From Ettlia oleoabundans (lineage: Eukaryota > Chlorophyta > Chlorophyceae > Chlamydomonadales), in NCBI GenBank assembly GCA_019693395.1, contig JAAMXP010003258.1, forward strand, positions 1-30,420: a stretch of 30,420 nt of DNA, read 5' to 3'. The notes below the pieces were generated by a model. It had not been told where the DNA came from. It did not search any database and saw only the letters and a list, made by a program, of their open reading frames with translations. Positions 11,201 through 22,000 of this stretch are shown here, piece by piece. Numbering within the stretch: the stretch's first letter is position 1; the number at the start of each line of letters is the position of its first letter. A program made the translations under genes and the position numbers.

Positions 11201-11696
11201 TGCTAGAGCGCCTTGCCCGCTCCAAGCTGCCAGAGATGGACTACCCGCGTGTGGACAGGAACAGCAGCCCGCAGCCTCCACGGGTGCGTCATGATGCTCG
11301 AGCAGGCAGCACTCTGCTTTTCTGTTGGGCGGTCCCTGTCCCTATCTTGCTACTAGTCTACCTTGACGCTGCTCACCGCGCAGCCTGCTTCCTCTGTGTG
11401 TTGCTGTGCTTACATGCAGCACATTGCAGCCGGCGCATTGTTTGCGTATGATCCTGACTGGTCTCTGCTGTGCATCCGCCTTTATGCAGCCGCCTCGCTT
11501 GGTGGTTGTGTTCGTGATTGGAGGCACGACATACGAGGAGGCAAAGGCGGTGGCGGAGCTGAATACGGCGGGGGAGAAGGGCGAGGGCTGGTCAGCTGGC
11601 ATGCGCATCGTGCTGGGGGGTACCAGCGTGCAGAACAGCAGCAGCTTCTTGAAAGATTTCCAAGAGGTGATGCTGAATGAGCGGTATGCAAGCTAG
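8217..11696 (+). CDS. VPS45: VPS45, Sec1/Munc18-family vesicle fusion protein
   Basis: SM protein that binds syntaxin-type SNAREs at the trans-Golgi network and endosomes and assists SNARE assembly in vacuolar/endosomal traffic. Exons: 8217-8447, 8565-8652, 8859-8923, 9121-9314, 9534-9711, 9974-10161, 10441-10927, 11155-11283 and 11490-11696. They join in phase to 588 aa, close to the usual ~570. Diagnostic stretches in order: GMKVLLLDAETTRVVSTVFS, SEILEQEVYLVERLDS, AVCFLRPTRESV, QEYFGDFVAL, PPVLLILDRRDDPVTPLLSQ, WTYQ|AMVHELIGI, YKHVTLMSELSHAVERRGLM, GVENVYTQHTPAL, VVVFVIGGTTYEEA and MRIVLGGTSVQNSSSFL. The domain 3a/3b C-terminal IGG…YEEA motif is intact. Its reading frame stays open through all nine exons and no key segment is missing. 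A plus-strand TGTAA at 12006-12010 is a possible polyadenylation signal. Confidence 0.95.
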
Positions 11697-12059
11697 CAAC
11701 AGCCTCAAGGCTGCCTGCCAAGCCAGGCTGCTGCTACCCAGCTGGCTTGCTCCTCCACAAGAAATGATCTCCTGCTGTTTGCTTCTGCTTCCCATTTTGC
11801 CGCTTGCATTGTCATTTATGCTCCTTGCTGGCGCTCCTGCTGCTGCTGCCTTCCTTCGTGTACCCTTGTTCCTTAGCCTTTTTCCTTGTATCCCTTTACC
11901 TTCTTGTTCCACGCAAACCCTCCCTGCAACTCTGTGTGGCCCACCCCATGCCCTATATTGGTGCCATGCTGCTAATACATTTACAACAAAGCAGCCTCTG
12001 CCACTTGTAATGCTCTTCAGCCAGGATTACACAGGCAGTCGCTTGCATTTGCGTACTGC
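11697..12059. other. Convergent 3' region between VPS45 and the sirtuin
   Basis: No coding signal was seen. It contains a plus-strand TGTAA (12006-12010) for VPS45. A minus-strand TGTAA near 12025, about 35 bases past the sirtuin stop, fits the algal polyadenylation signal. Confidence 0.4.
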
Positions 12060-13068
12060 CTAGCCTTGCGCTTGCATTGCAAGCTCCACCTCTGCCAACA
12101 TACCGAAAGCTTCAGGCAGCATTTCTCCCGCCTGGCCCTGGAATGCAAAGCTGCAAAGCCCCGTGGCCTCTGTGACCTCTAGATTAAACTCTGCCACTGC
12201 TGCACCTGCTGCTACTGCCTGCGCTGCAAAGCCAGCTGCTGGGTAGACCACGGAGCTTGTGCCAGCAGTGATGAACAAGTCGCAGGAAGCGGTGGCTGCC
12301 TCCGCTGCTGCCAAAACGGAATGACTCAACGACTCACCAAACCACACTACCCCTGGTCGTAGCAAGTGGCCCTCAAAATCATGGGGCAGTTGCTTCAGCG
12401 GGATGTTGGCAACAGGGGAGGCATCCCCATCTGGCGCACCTCTGCCAGCCAGCGAGGGCACAAGCGGTTGCCGCCTGTCCTCCCAGCATGTTGAGGCTTT
12501 CAGCCCGCGTTTGCTGGCTCGGCACACATCCCATATGCTGCATCATATCATGCAAGTCAGCAGGGCTCAGGTGTTGCAACAAATCACTAGTGTACGGATA
12601 CAGGGGACATGTTGGGATATTGGGTGTAGTCAGCAAGACCAGGACGGATACCGTAACATGCATGCCGTACCTGCCATGCAGCTCGATCACGTTCTTGCTG
12701 CCTGCTGCCTGGTGCAGCCGGTCCACATTCTGTGTAATCAGGGTGAGCTTGCGCCCCTCCCGCTCCAGCCGTTGCTCCAAGGCAGCGATAGCATGGTGAG
12801 CACGATTGGGCTTGCAAGCGGCGGCCACCTCTCGGCGCCAGCTATAGAACTCCCAAACAAGCGAAGGGTGGCGCACAAACGCCTGCGGCGTGGCCAATGC
12901 TTCCGGCTCGAAATTGCGCCATAGCCCGCCGGCGCCGCGAAATGTGGGGATGCCGCTCTCTGCGGAAACCCCCGCTCCTGCAGACAGCGCCAAGACTTGT
13001 ATAGCTTGTGGGCGCCAGTAATATGCCAATTGTCCCGCCGAAGGAAGGAATCGGGCCGGTTCAAGCAA
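12060..13068 (-). CDS. SIRT5-like (class III) NAD-dependent lysine deacylase
   Basis: Sirtuin that uses NAD+ to remove acyl groups from lysine; the class III clade prefers succinyl/malonyl/glutaryl marks, often in mitochondria. Two exons, 13068-12671 and 12537-12060, give 291 aa (human SIRT5 is 310). NAD-binding [15 protein letters not shown] spans 31-45. [10 protein letters not shown] holds Tyr75 and Arg78 in the Y-x-x-R spacing that defines desuccinylases. TQNVD is at 112-116, catalytic His131 is in ELHG, then come [24 protein letters not shown] and VAEFNLEVT. The splice AG|C creates ELHGS, exactly as in the family. The small zinc module is degenerate: after ELHG only Cys138 is followed by Ser141 where the second CxxC cysteine is expected, and the later pair before LLRP is absent (LPHDFEGH). 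It is divergent from a CoA-type carrier, so both may relate to mitochondrial acyl-CoA metabolism (inference). Confidence 0.93.
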
Positions 13069-13564
13069 CTAGGGAGCGAGCAGATAGGTGAGGCGTCAGG
13101 GGCGCAGCCGGCTGCCGGGTGGGCAGAGGGCCAGAACCCTAGGTCTTTGGGTTGCGCCTCCCTTCCTGGGTTGATGCACCCTAACTGCTTCCTCACAGGG
13201 GCAACCTACCGGTGAGTATAACGACGTGGCGGGCAGCCGCCAGCGCCTGCTCAAACTGCAAGAAATTCATCTAGGGCGTGTGCTTTGATCTAACGGAACG
13301 TGCCAATCATCAACTGCATGTTATACGGGCAAACCAGTGCACTCAGCTTGCAAAGTCAAGCCGCAGGATGAGCTGGCGCCATGTCATCCAAGAGTTGCAT
13401 TCAAGCCGGTTGCTCGTCAGCACTCCCCATTTATGATCCCACACGACTCATTCCTCTCAGACTCTGCGGGGTTCTGCCATTTCGAAACCTCGAGCGGGCC
13501 GCGTCGTCTTTTCACTCCGCAACCTTCTGCAGTATCCTTACAGAACCCGCTCTGCCAGACTGCT
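13069..13564. promoter_or_regulatory. Divergent promoter region between sirtuin and carrier
   Basis: Nearly 500 bases separate the opposed start codons of the sirtuin (13068) and the carrier (13565). Open frames cross it but none carries family signatures. A plus-strand ATG at 13381 is in a different context and is ignored. No specific promoter motif was identified. Confidence 0.4.
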
Positions 13565-16051
13565 ATGCCGCCAGGCGCGGCGGAGCGGGAGGCCGTGTGG
13601 GGCAACCTTCGTGCCCTGCCAGTGCCTGTGAGGGTGAGCACTCGCCTCCAGGACTTTGTGCATGTGGAGAACAGCAGTGCCCAATGCTGTCTGGCAACCG
13701 TCTGGGAAGGCCAGCTGCCCGTCAGGTGGTGGTCTGACCGCCCCCTCTCAGACCCACGCTGCTCGCCCCTTGCTCTGGCTGCAGGAATTGCTGGCCGGCG
13801 GCTTTGCAGGCGCAACGGCCAAGTCCATTGTAGCACCATTGGAGCGCTGCAAGGTTCTCATGCAGGTGTGCTTCCTTGGACATTTTCGCCCTGGCTTGCT
13901 CTACTGTGTTGCCGTCACCGCCCATGCTGCATCTCAATAGTCAATTTCTATCGTCCGTAGCCCGTTCAATTTCTTGCTACGTCTCCCCCGTCTGGTCTGG
14001 TCTGCAGACTGGCAAGCTGCGGGGTGCATCACTGGGCCCCACACTCTCCCACATATATGCGACGGAGGGCGTGCGCGGGCTGTTCCGCGGAAACGGTGCC
14101 AGCGTGTTGCGGATAGTGCCATACGCGGCAGTGCACTACTGGGCATACGAGCACTACCGTCGCATCCTAGTCAGCGCAGGAACACTGGGAGCCACGGTAC
14201 GCTTTCTGCGGGGTGGTTGGTGCAGATGCATCCTGATGTGACAGCTGGGCAGCCAGCAATTAGAGAGCAGCCGAGGTGCCGGAGCCTTGAGCACCGCACT
14301 CGCCAGGCTTGCAATCTTTGCTTAACTTTGTGTGGAAGCTGGCAAAAGGCGTTCCACCACCATGATTGCTCCTGTGGGGCTCTATCGTTCACACGCATGG
14401 CAAGCACAGGACCTGACTGGGACGCCTGATGCTACTTCGCACATTGCAAGCACAGCAACTGACCGAAGTGCTTGGCTGGCTGCTGCTTCTCTGTGCAGGA
14501 GCACCGTGTGCCGCCTGTGCTCGACTTGCTGGCAGGATCAGCTGCTGGCTGCAGCGCAGTGCTTATAACGTATCCTTTGGACCTTGTGCGTACTCGCTTG
14601 GCTTACATGTCGGAGGCCGGGGACGCGGCACAGCAGCAGAGAAGCAGTAGCAGTGGTAGCAGTAGCAGCAGCAAGGCAGCGGCAGGTGCGCCAGCTGCAG
14701 CAGCAACTCCAGCGGCGAGGCTGGGGACAGGTGCAGCGCCCAGCAGCACCGGCCGCGTGCCGATGTACGGAAGTGGGCTGGTGCTTTCCAGCCGCCGTGG
14801 TTGCAGTAGCGGCACATGCAGCATTGGCGGCGGCAGCTTGGGCGGCAGCTCGGTGCGGTTGATACCTGGAGCCCTATCGCCCACCGCAGCCATCAGCAAC
14901 AAGGGATGCAGCAGTCGGTTGCAGGGGTGCGGCGCGGGTGCAGCAAGGTTCCTGCATTTGCTCCCCTCGCATTCGCTGGGGTCACGACACACCATCCGCA
15001 GCGTGCTGTCCTCAACATACCAAGTTGAGGGCCTGCGCGGGCTGTATCACGGCGTGGGGGCGTCCCTGTACGGCATATTGCCGTATGCAGGCCTCAAGTT
15101 CTACTGCTACCAGCACCTCAAGCAGGTGGGTTATTATTCCCTAAGGTGGAAGGTGCTGTGGAGCAGTTGGCGGCTGAGATTCAGCCCAGGCCAAGCAGCC
15201 CGCTGCAGTTCTTTAGGAGGCAGTGTAGCGCGCCGCCATGCAGCCACATGATCTTAGCACCCTACTCTGGGTTGCCTGTCGGGTGGAAGGCACTAAGAGC
15301 CAACAACCCCGCAACTTTGCTGTTCTTTTTCATGTGCCCACCAGCGCCCAGCTACCCACCCCTCAACTGCACCTGCAGTGGTATCATCACACCCACCGCG
15401 GCCAGGTGGCGCGGACTGGAGTGGACGGCAAGCCCCGCCTGCCCGTGCCTGTGATGCTGTCGTTTGGGGCAGTGGCTGGCCTCGTGGCGCAAACTGCGAC
15501 CTATCCGTTTGACGTGGTCAGGCGGCAGATGCAGGTGGAGGGGCTGAAGCTACAGGAGGCATGTGCCACCTCACCCACGCGCCAGCTGGCGGCTGGCACA
15601 CCCCAACTCAGCCTGAAATCCACGCCCCAAGCGCTGGTGCTGCTGGCGCAGCGACACGGCTGGCGCTGCCTGTTTGCGGGCCTCAGCATCAACTACATGA
15701 AGGTGAGGACCGGGGGGGGGGGGTTCCAGCTCTATGTTGCTGCTTACTTAATTGGTTCAGCTGCCTTGCTCTGTATGTACTGTAAGGTGCATGCTGGGCT
15801 GCTCACGATGTCTGCGCACTGCTTGCCCCGCATGACTTTCGCCTCACGCAGCCCTGCCATTGGTGCATCCGTTCGTGCGTACGGTACAGAGGCTGAGGCT
15901 AGCGCGAGTCCTCTTGATTTACTTCCTGCCCATCCATCTCTCCGCTTGCCCATTCGGCTATGTCTGTATGCAGGTGGTTCCCTCCACCGCCATTGGCTTC
16001 ACCATTTACGACTACATGAAGTCAGCACTGGCACTGCCCACTAACCTCTAA
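13565..16051 (+). CDS. Mitochondrial carrier family protein, CoA-carrier type (SLC25A42-like)
   Basis: Six-helix inner-membrane transporter. The closest remembered family is the plant CoA carriers and human SLC25A42, which move CoA/adenosine 3',5'-diphosphate. Exons: 13565-13633, 13785-13865, 14008-14196, 14499-15125, 15379-15702 and 15974-16051. Every intron is in phase 0; the product is 455 aa. The three repeats each show the carrier signature: PLERCK (P41), PLDLVRTRL (P139) and PFDVVRRQM (P365). Repeat closers include [51 protein letters not shown] and [19 protein letters not shown]. Between about residues 152 and 276 sits a Ser/Ala/Gly/Gln-rich insert in the second matrix loop; plant relatives have about 20-40 residues there. 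The start MPPGAAERE is the only ATG in frame with the short first exon. Substrate assignment is by family memory, not by residues checked here. Confidence 0.92.
15712..15722 (+). repeat. Poly-G run just inside carrier intron 5
   Basis: About ten consecutive G lie a few bases after the gtgagg donor at 15703. G-runs close to donors can act as intronic splicing enhancers; that role is only a suggestion here. Confidence 0.6.
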
Positions 16052-17206
16052 GGAGGTCCACCTGCCTGGCCACCTGCCCTGGCACCACCATTCAGCTTTC
16101 AGGACGTGCCAGCAGATCAGCCTGCGAGCACAGCTTCAAGTTCCTACCTACCTGTGATGTGCACGCTCACCACAAGTTGCCGGGTTGGAGCGCGCCCAAC
16201 TTGGGATGGGGCACTGATTCCCGGCAGCTGTGCCTTATCCCAGGTAGGTGTCACCGCCCCCCGGCAGCCTGTGGTGAGCGTGCACCGTCCCTGTCTTGCT
16301 TCGTTTCTTAGGCGTTGCCCTTGTATCATAGAATCTGAACTAGAATGGTGGAGCTCCCAGCCTTGGGCATGCAGTGACACCCTGTTAACTTCCTGTGGCG
16401 CTTTAGCCCTGCTGTTCCAGTTGCTGCCATTCACTGCCGCAGCTGCTTGTACTTTAGCTTATTCTACTTCCCATAACCAACTGTGTTAGAGCGCACCCTC
16501 CCTGTCTACCTTCGTTACCAGTCATGGCTGAGCGCACCATCACTTTCTGAGCGCATTCTTGCACCCCGCTTAAATTCATTGACTCGTTGTCACATGTTCT
16601 TCATCAAGCATCGACCTGTCCCGTTCCTAAATCCAAACATCCACATGTCTTGTGTCAATTAAGTATGATTTGATCGTTCCAGTCTTGCAAACATTACCAA
16701 CTCATTCCCTCACGCTCTGCCTGGGGTCCTTTATCATCTCCAGTACTTGCACGGCTGACTCTACTATGGTAGAGAACTGCCTTCGGAACAGCATTGGCCT
16801 CTGAAGAGCTTTTTCAACATGGTTTGGGCTTGTGCGATTGTACAAAAGAAGCAAAAAGCACAGATCAGTTCACGGCTCAGAGTAGCAGGGGCAAGGCATT
16901 CTTGCAGCTGTATGCTAGCCGCTGCAACTTGAACATGCATTGATGGTGGAAAAAAGAGCACCCTGCTTCTTGGTCGGGGGATGCCAACAGGCAGTCAGGC
17001 ATTAATTCAGATGTGATCGAAGGCAGAAACAGGTAATGATACAGAGTCGGTAGGTTGAATGCAGGGGGACAAATTGGGCTGGCCATACGAAGAATCAAGG
17101 GGCGACAGCGTGCAAGGTCTGGCTGACACATAAGCGAGCATATGGTTGCAACATGTCGCAGCAGGTGTGCTGCTTAGGGTTCAGGCCCAGCGGCCATGCC
17201 GCCCGA
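16052..17206. other. Gene-free stretch between carrier and SWAD-motif gene
   Basis: About 1.15 kb of convergent intergenic DNA. Apart from the inverted repeat at 16159-16285 and imperfect direct repeats of GAGCGCACC/GAGCGCATT around 16490, 16529 and 16549, nothing was recognised. No tRNA-like B box was found. Confidence 0.5.
16159..16285. repeat. 127-bp inverted-repeat structure downstream of the carrier gene
   Basis: GTGCACGCTCACCACA (16159-16174) is the exact reverse complement of 16270-16285. After a 4-base mismatch the pairing resumes with GCCGGG (16179-16184) against CCCGGC (16260-16265). The interior has further small palindromes (CCCAAC…TTGGG, GGCAC…GTGCC). The layout suits a miniature inverted-repeat element or a structured 3' UTR/ncRNA. 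Confidence 0.7.
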
Positions 17207-18009
17207 TTATTGAATGCAGCAATGGCATCCCTGTCTGTTGGCGCACGTTTCGCTGCCCTGCTCGGATGGCTGGTATTCGTGCACATCGTGGATGTTCTGC
17301 ATAGCACCCAGACGGACAAGCACAACACCTGAGCAGAAGCAGGGTTCGTGTGATGCCCAAGCGCATGCATGGTGGGGACAGGCTTGAGGGATGCAAGACG
17401 AGCAGCACCCTTGCAGTGCCAGCCGAAAGGCTGGAGCTAGGGCGTGAACATGAAGTGTAGGTGTTGCCGGCGATATACGAAGTGGCCAGGTAGCAGGATG
17501 CAGGATCCGCTAGTTCAAGGTTTTGCCTGTTCCAGACACCCCTCCACCCCACCGCACCCCCCGGCCCGCCTCATCCTCACCCTGCCATGCGTGTCCGCCC
17601 AGCTGAGGGCATGTTTTATTGTTTTGCCCTGCTGCGCCTCTGCTGTGGACGTGCCTCTGCCCCTCTTCAAAGATGACTTGGAAGGTGCAAGCACCTTTGA
17701 ACTCCTTCCAGTGCCGTTTGCTCCTGCTCCTGCTGCTGCTGCTGCTATTGGTGCGGCGGCTTCCCTGGCAACACGTGTGCCGGTGGGAAGCGGTGGCCGC
17801 CGTTGCGCCTCGCTTTCAAAAGGCGATGGCGGTGGCCGCTGCAAGATGGGTTGTCGCACAGACATAAGCTGCATTGTGCTGCGTGCTACTCCTGGGGCTG
17901 GGGCTGCTGCTGCGCCTTCAGGCTCTGCCGCCGTCGCCTGCCCCTTTACTACTGGGGCGGCAGGCGCCGCCGCCAACCCTTGGTCCGCCTGTGCTGGCTG
18001 CGTCATCAT
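17207..18009 (-). CDS. Small protein with plant/algal SWAD…HEYQPSE motif
   Basis: Two exons, 18009-17581 and 17296-17207, join in phase 0 and give 172 aa. The start MMTQPAQADQ has a TAG directly upstream in frame. Residues 1-105 are Ala/Pro-rich and likely disordered. Then SSLKRGRG (112-119) leads to HALSWADTHGR, and across the splice to NIHDVHEYQPSE. From memory, many plant and algal proteins of unknown function share this layout: basic SLKK/R, then [KR]xVSWAD, a short gap, then VxEYxPSE. The VSW core resembles a PP1-docking RVxF site; here Leu replaces Val. The last residues, GCHCCIQ, end in a Cys-Cys-Ile-Gln sequence that could be a CaaX box. A long antisense frame exists at the same place but lacks any motif. 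Function is unknown. Confidence 0.65.
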
Positions 18010-19083
18010 CTACTCTGCAACCGCGCTGGCAACTCCACCGTCGTCAATTCACGAAAATGACAGGGTGAGTGCTAGAAGGGGCGCGTCGGAAGAGGTCCAA
18101 TTCTGCCCGAGGCGCCCCACGGTATTTATTTGGCCCTTTTGAGGTAAGTTCTTATAGACGGTGTATCCTCGGTGTACAGACACCGCCCGCGACCGAACTG
18201 CCGGAGGTGTGCTCCAAGCGCAAACTCAAAGCTTGTTGATATTATGGTAGCTCACTAGGACGCGTTTGGGTGGGAATCATGCAATTCCGCGACATTTGCC
18301 ACAGCCTGCCAGCGTGGTGCTTAACAGGCGCCAATTCTCGTGTTGTCCTTCCATTTAATGGTCATGGTGTGTGCATTGCCATCTGCCCAACAGCTCTGGT
18401 AACAATAAGCAGCGAAGTCGAACCCCTAAGCTGCAGGAATGGAATGGCCGATCCCTAGCGTCCGTTGTGGCTTCTTAGAGCAATGTTCAAACTACAAAGC
18501 ACGGCCCCTTCAGCCCGATTGAGGGCCACGAGCAGCACGCCGAGTGTCCGCCACTGCCGCTGCTGTCAGGCAGCAACAGCAAAGGCAGGGATGGAGTAGC
18601 TTATGTTACTGCAAGCAACTCAGTGGCAGCGCTGCGAAGTGTGACCTACCAGGAGCCGGTGCCACCCATCAATGGACATTCTCCTTGGGAATGGCATTGT
18701 CCGATTTGAACAAGGCACATGTGTGGGTGCGGGTAGGTGCAGGCGCTTCATCTTTACAAGCCTCGCCGCCATATCTACGCCTCTAAAACATCTGGCCCTG
18801 GTTACACAAGCGCCCACGCTAGGGCGACCCGTTCCAGTTTGATCAAATCAACTTCAGCAAGGCCAAACTTCAGCCTCTCAATTGGTGCGGGTAAATGGCT
18901 CAATACAAAAGCATAGCAGAAATGAAACGACTTCACTCTTCACAAGATTTGTTCAGCATTGCAGCGACGCCTTGGGGTCTAGCATATTTGAAGAAGCAAG
19001 CTACTTGCAGGCCAAGGTGTTGTGGAATGTGCTGGCCCAGGCCACTGTGCCTCTGCGCACATATCAATCCTGGACACGGGCCC
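18010..19083. other. Intergenic region upstream of SWAD gene and downstream of cysteine synthase
   Basis: It probably holds the SWAD gene promoter and the cysteine synthase 3' end. A minus-strand TGTAA near 18803 is a possible polyadenylation signal, about 280 bases past the cysteine synthase stop. The one coding-like patch is a plus-strand 56-codon frame from ATG 18672 to stop 18842 beginning MDILLGNGIVRFEQGT. It has no recognised homology and is not called as a gene. Confidence 0.35.
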
Positions 19084-22000
19084 TCATGCCTCGAAGGTCT
19101 GGGCCTCGGCCTCCTCCCGGATGCTCTGGAACAGCGCCGACGATAGGTAGCGCTCGCCAAAGGAGGGGATGACGACTACCTGCAAGTGAGGGAACAGAAA
19201 TGCGGGGTGGAGGGTGGGCCGAGGCAATGGATGGGCCAAATACGCAGCAGCACCTAACTGTAGCTGGATGCATTCCAGGGCCTGGCAGGGAGGCATTCCC
19301 AGCCAGCAAATTGCCGTCATTTGCTGTGGGGAAAGTTGCAGGAACTCCCTGCAAGAAGTCTCTGCCGCACTCACAATGGTCTTGCCCTCGTTCTCGGGGC
19401 GGTTGGCAACCTCCACAGCCGCCTTCACAGCAGCACCCGAGCTGATGCCCACCTGAACATTACACAGTCACAATACGAAGTTAAAATGGCAGGCCAGGTG
19501 CAAGATGAATTTATGGCGGAATGCCAACATGGGTTGGGTGGGGTCACACAACTTGCGCAGCATGGCAAGGACGGACATGCAGCACAAACGGCACAGCCGC
19601 GGCGCCAGGGAGCCACACTCTGGCAATCATGGGGAGGTGTGCACATATGCAACTCACCATGACTCCCTCCTCAATAGCCAGCCGCCGAGCCATGGCAATA
19701 GCATCATCAGAGTTGACCTGCAGAGCTCAATGCAACGCAGACGCCAACAACATGGGCACACATGGAGTTTATAGTGAGCAGTGTGAGACGCAGGCAATAC
19801 ACGTCGCCTTCGAGGCAAACATCCACACAGTGCACACCCATATGCAAGGTTACAGGAGGTTGTTTAAAGAAGAGGGAAGGATGCCGCCCGCAGGAACGTT
19901 CTGGCAAGCATGGAATGTCAAGGAGCGTACAGGTACTTCAATTGGAGTCATGGAGGTACCAAAGTAGTCAAGACCCAGGCACACAATAACACGCTGTTTA
20001 GTGGAGCAAAACTGCATCAAGCAGCCCCGATCACACAAGCCGTCGCAACCAGCGCTGCCCTGCAAGAATGTACGCGCCTGCACCACTCCATTGAGCAGCG
20101 GGACGTCCAGGTTCTTGGGCACAAAGCCGGCACCAATGCCCTGGATCTTGTGAGGGCCGGGGTTGCCGCCACTGATCACAGGGCTCTCCGTGGGCTCCAC
20201 AGCAATCACCTGTGACAGGTGGCACGGCGGCAGCAGGCGCATGGTTGGTTTAGGTTGCCGGAACGGGGACGGGAGCGGTGCAGGAGGTGATGTAGGGAAT
20301 GCAATGGAACAAGCCAAGGGCCAGGAATGGTGCTGCGAAATGCCGCTCAGGGGACGCCTAGACACCCTGCTGGAACTGTCACCGCCAGAAAGTTTAATTT
20401 TTTTTTTCTGTTGTGCAGCAAAATCGGTACCACCACTTGACACAGCAGGTGCAGAGGTTTCCCACCTGCACATCAGACTTCTGCTCCTTCAGGAACTTGC
20501 CAGCACCAGAAATGGTGCCGCCCGTGCCGACACCTGCGCCAAGCACAGTAACAGGAAAGTGCCGAAACTATTTAGGGGCAGACCAGTCCTGTGCTTCAAC
20601 GTCGGCACTCTTCCTCCCTACAGTTTGCCTGCACACAGTGTGTCCCTTCCAATCGTCTTGGTGAACTCTGCCCAGCTGGGCATGCCAAGCAACCCAACCA
20701 GCACAGTCAACTCAAGCCGAACTGCCCTCTGCGAGTTTCTGGATGTTCATCAACCAGTCAGCGGGTATTCACCAACACCTACACCAGCATCAGCGCCAGC
20801 ACGGCACCACTGCAACCCACACTCACCTCCCACCAGGATGTCCACAGCACCGCCAGTTGATCCCCAAATCTCAGGGCCGGTGGTCTCATAGTGAATCTGC
20901 AGGGCATGTGAGTGGCGAGAGGAATGCAGCAAGTAATTCTCAATTGAGAGGAGGATCATTATTTCTGTCGCCACGGGTGCTTTCAGTCTGCAAAGCGTCA
21001 GACAGTCAAGCTGGGGTGTGCGGGCTAAAGACAACTCCTCATCCCATGGCTATCTTTTTGCAGGCATATCAAAAGCGTTCCAATCAAGCAGGCTGGAAGG
21101 CAGGCGTGGCAAGCAGGCTCGAGGACAAGCAGTGCAGCGGCACAGCTTCGCAAAAGATGTGCCAGTCTGCAGCCGTTGCCCACACCTTGGGGTTCGCACT
21201 GCAAGTAAGGGGTGGGGACAGGGATGGGTGGGTGGGGGTGTCAACACATAGAACAAGATGCCGGTGTGCGCAACAACCACAGTCGAATGCTCTGTACCCC
21301 GAGAACCTTGCCAAACACTGCCAACAAGCACTCCAGCAACAGCTGACAGGCCAGTTGTTGAACCACAACGTCTCGAGTATACCAGGCACTTACGGGTTTT
21401 CAAACTGCTGCAGGATGTAGGAGTCCGGTGTGTTGGCCGCAATCTGCTCCGCCTTGGCGATTGCTGCCTTCATGCCTGCGCACATTATGCAGGCAAGTGG
21501 CAGCCATACCATGGCCGCAGGGACTGCAAATGGCTTACCAGCGGGGGGCAGGCTGCCCCTTTGAGCCAGACACAAATCCGCATGCCAACCATCCACTGCC
21601 ACATTGGCAGCCTGCTATTCCGCCCAGAAGCATGCCCCCTGCTCGCCCATTCCACCACCCACCCACCCACCCACCCTTGGCGGGGTCGGTCAGTACAAGC
21701 TCGGCACCGAATGCCTTGAGCATGATGCGGCGCTCCAGGCTCATTGAGGCGGGCATGGTGAGGATGAGCTTGTAGCCCTTGGCAGCAGCAATGAAGGCCA
21801 GGGCAATGCCGGTGTTGCCGCTGGTGGGCTCAACCAGGGTGGTCTGCACGAGGCAAGTGGACAGGGGGGTGGGTGGGGTTGTGTAATGGGTTGAGGCGGA
21901 GTGTGGAGCCAGCACTCCCTCACTGTGTTTCCTCATCCTGGTGCTTACTCCATGCCCCTGCGCACCTTGCCAGGCGAAATCTTGCCGGCCTTCTCTGCAT

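Noticed and set aside
12403..12924. 173-codon plus-strand frame over the sirtuin
   Set aside because: Antisense shadow of the sirtuin exons.
17444..18142. 232-codon plus-strand open frame
   Set aside because: It is antisense to the SWAD gene, whose spliced product matches a remembered conserved motif; this frame shows only Ala/Cys-rich composition.
18672..18842. 56-codon plus-strand frame beginning MDILLGNGIVRF
   Set aside because: It looks mildly coding but has no homologue I recognise, no context and no splice partner.
20163..21420. Long plus-strand frames of 242 and 225 codons
   Set aside because: They run antisense through cysteine synthase exons and introns, which have unambiguous family sequence.
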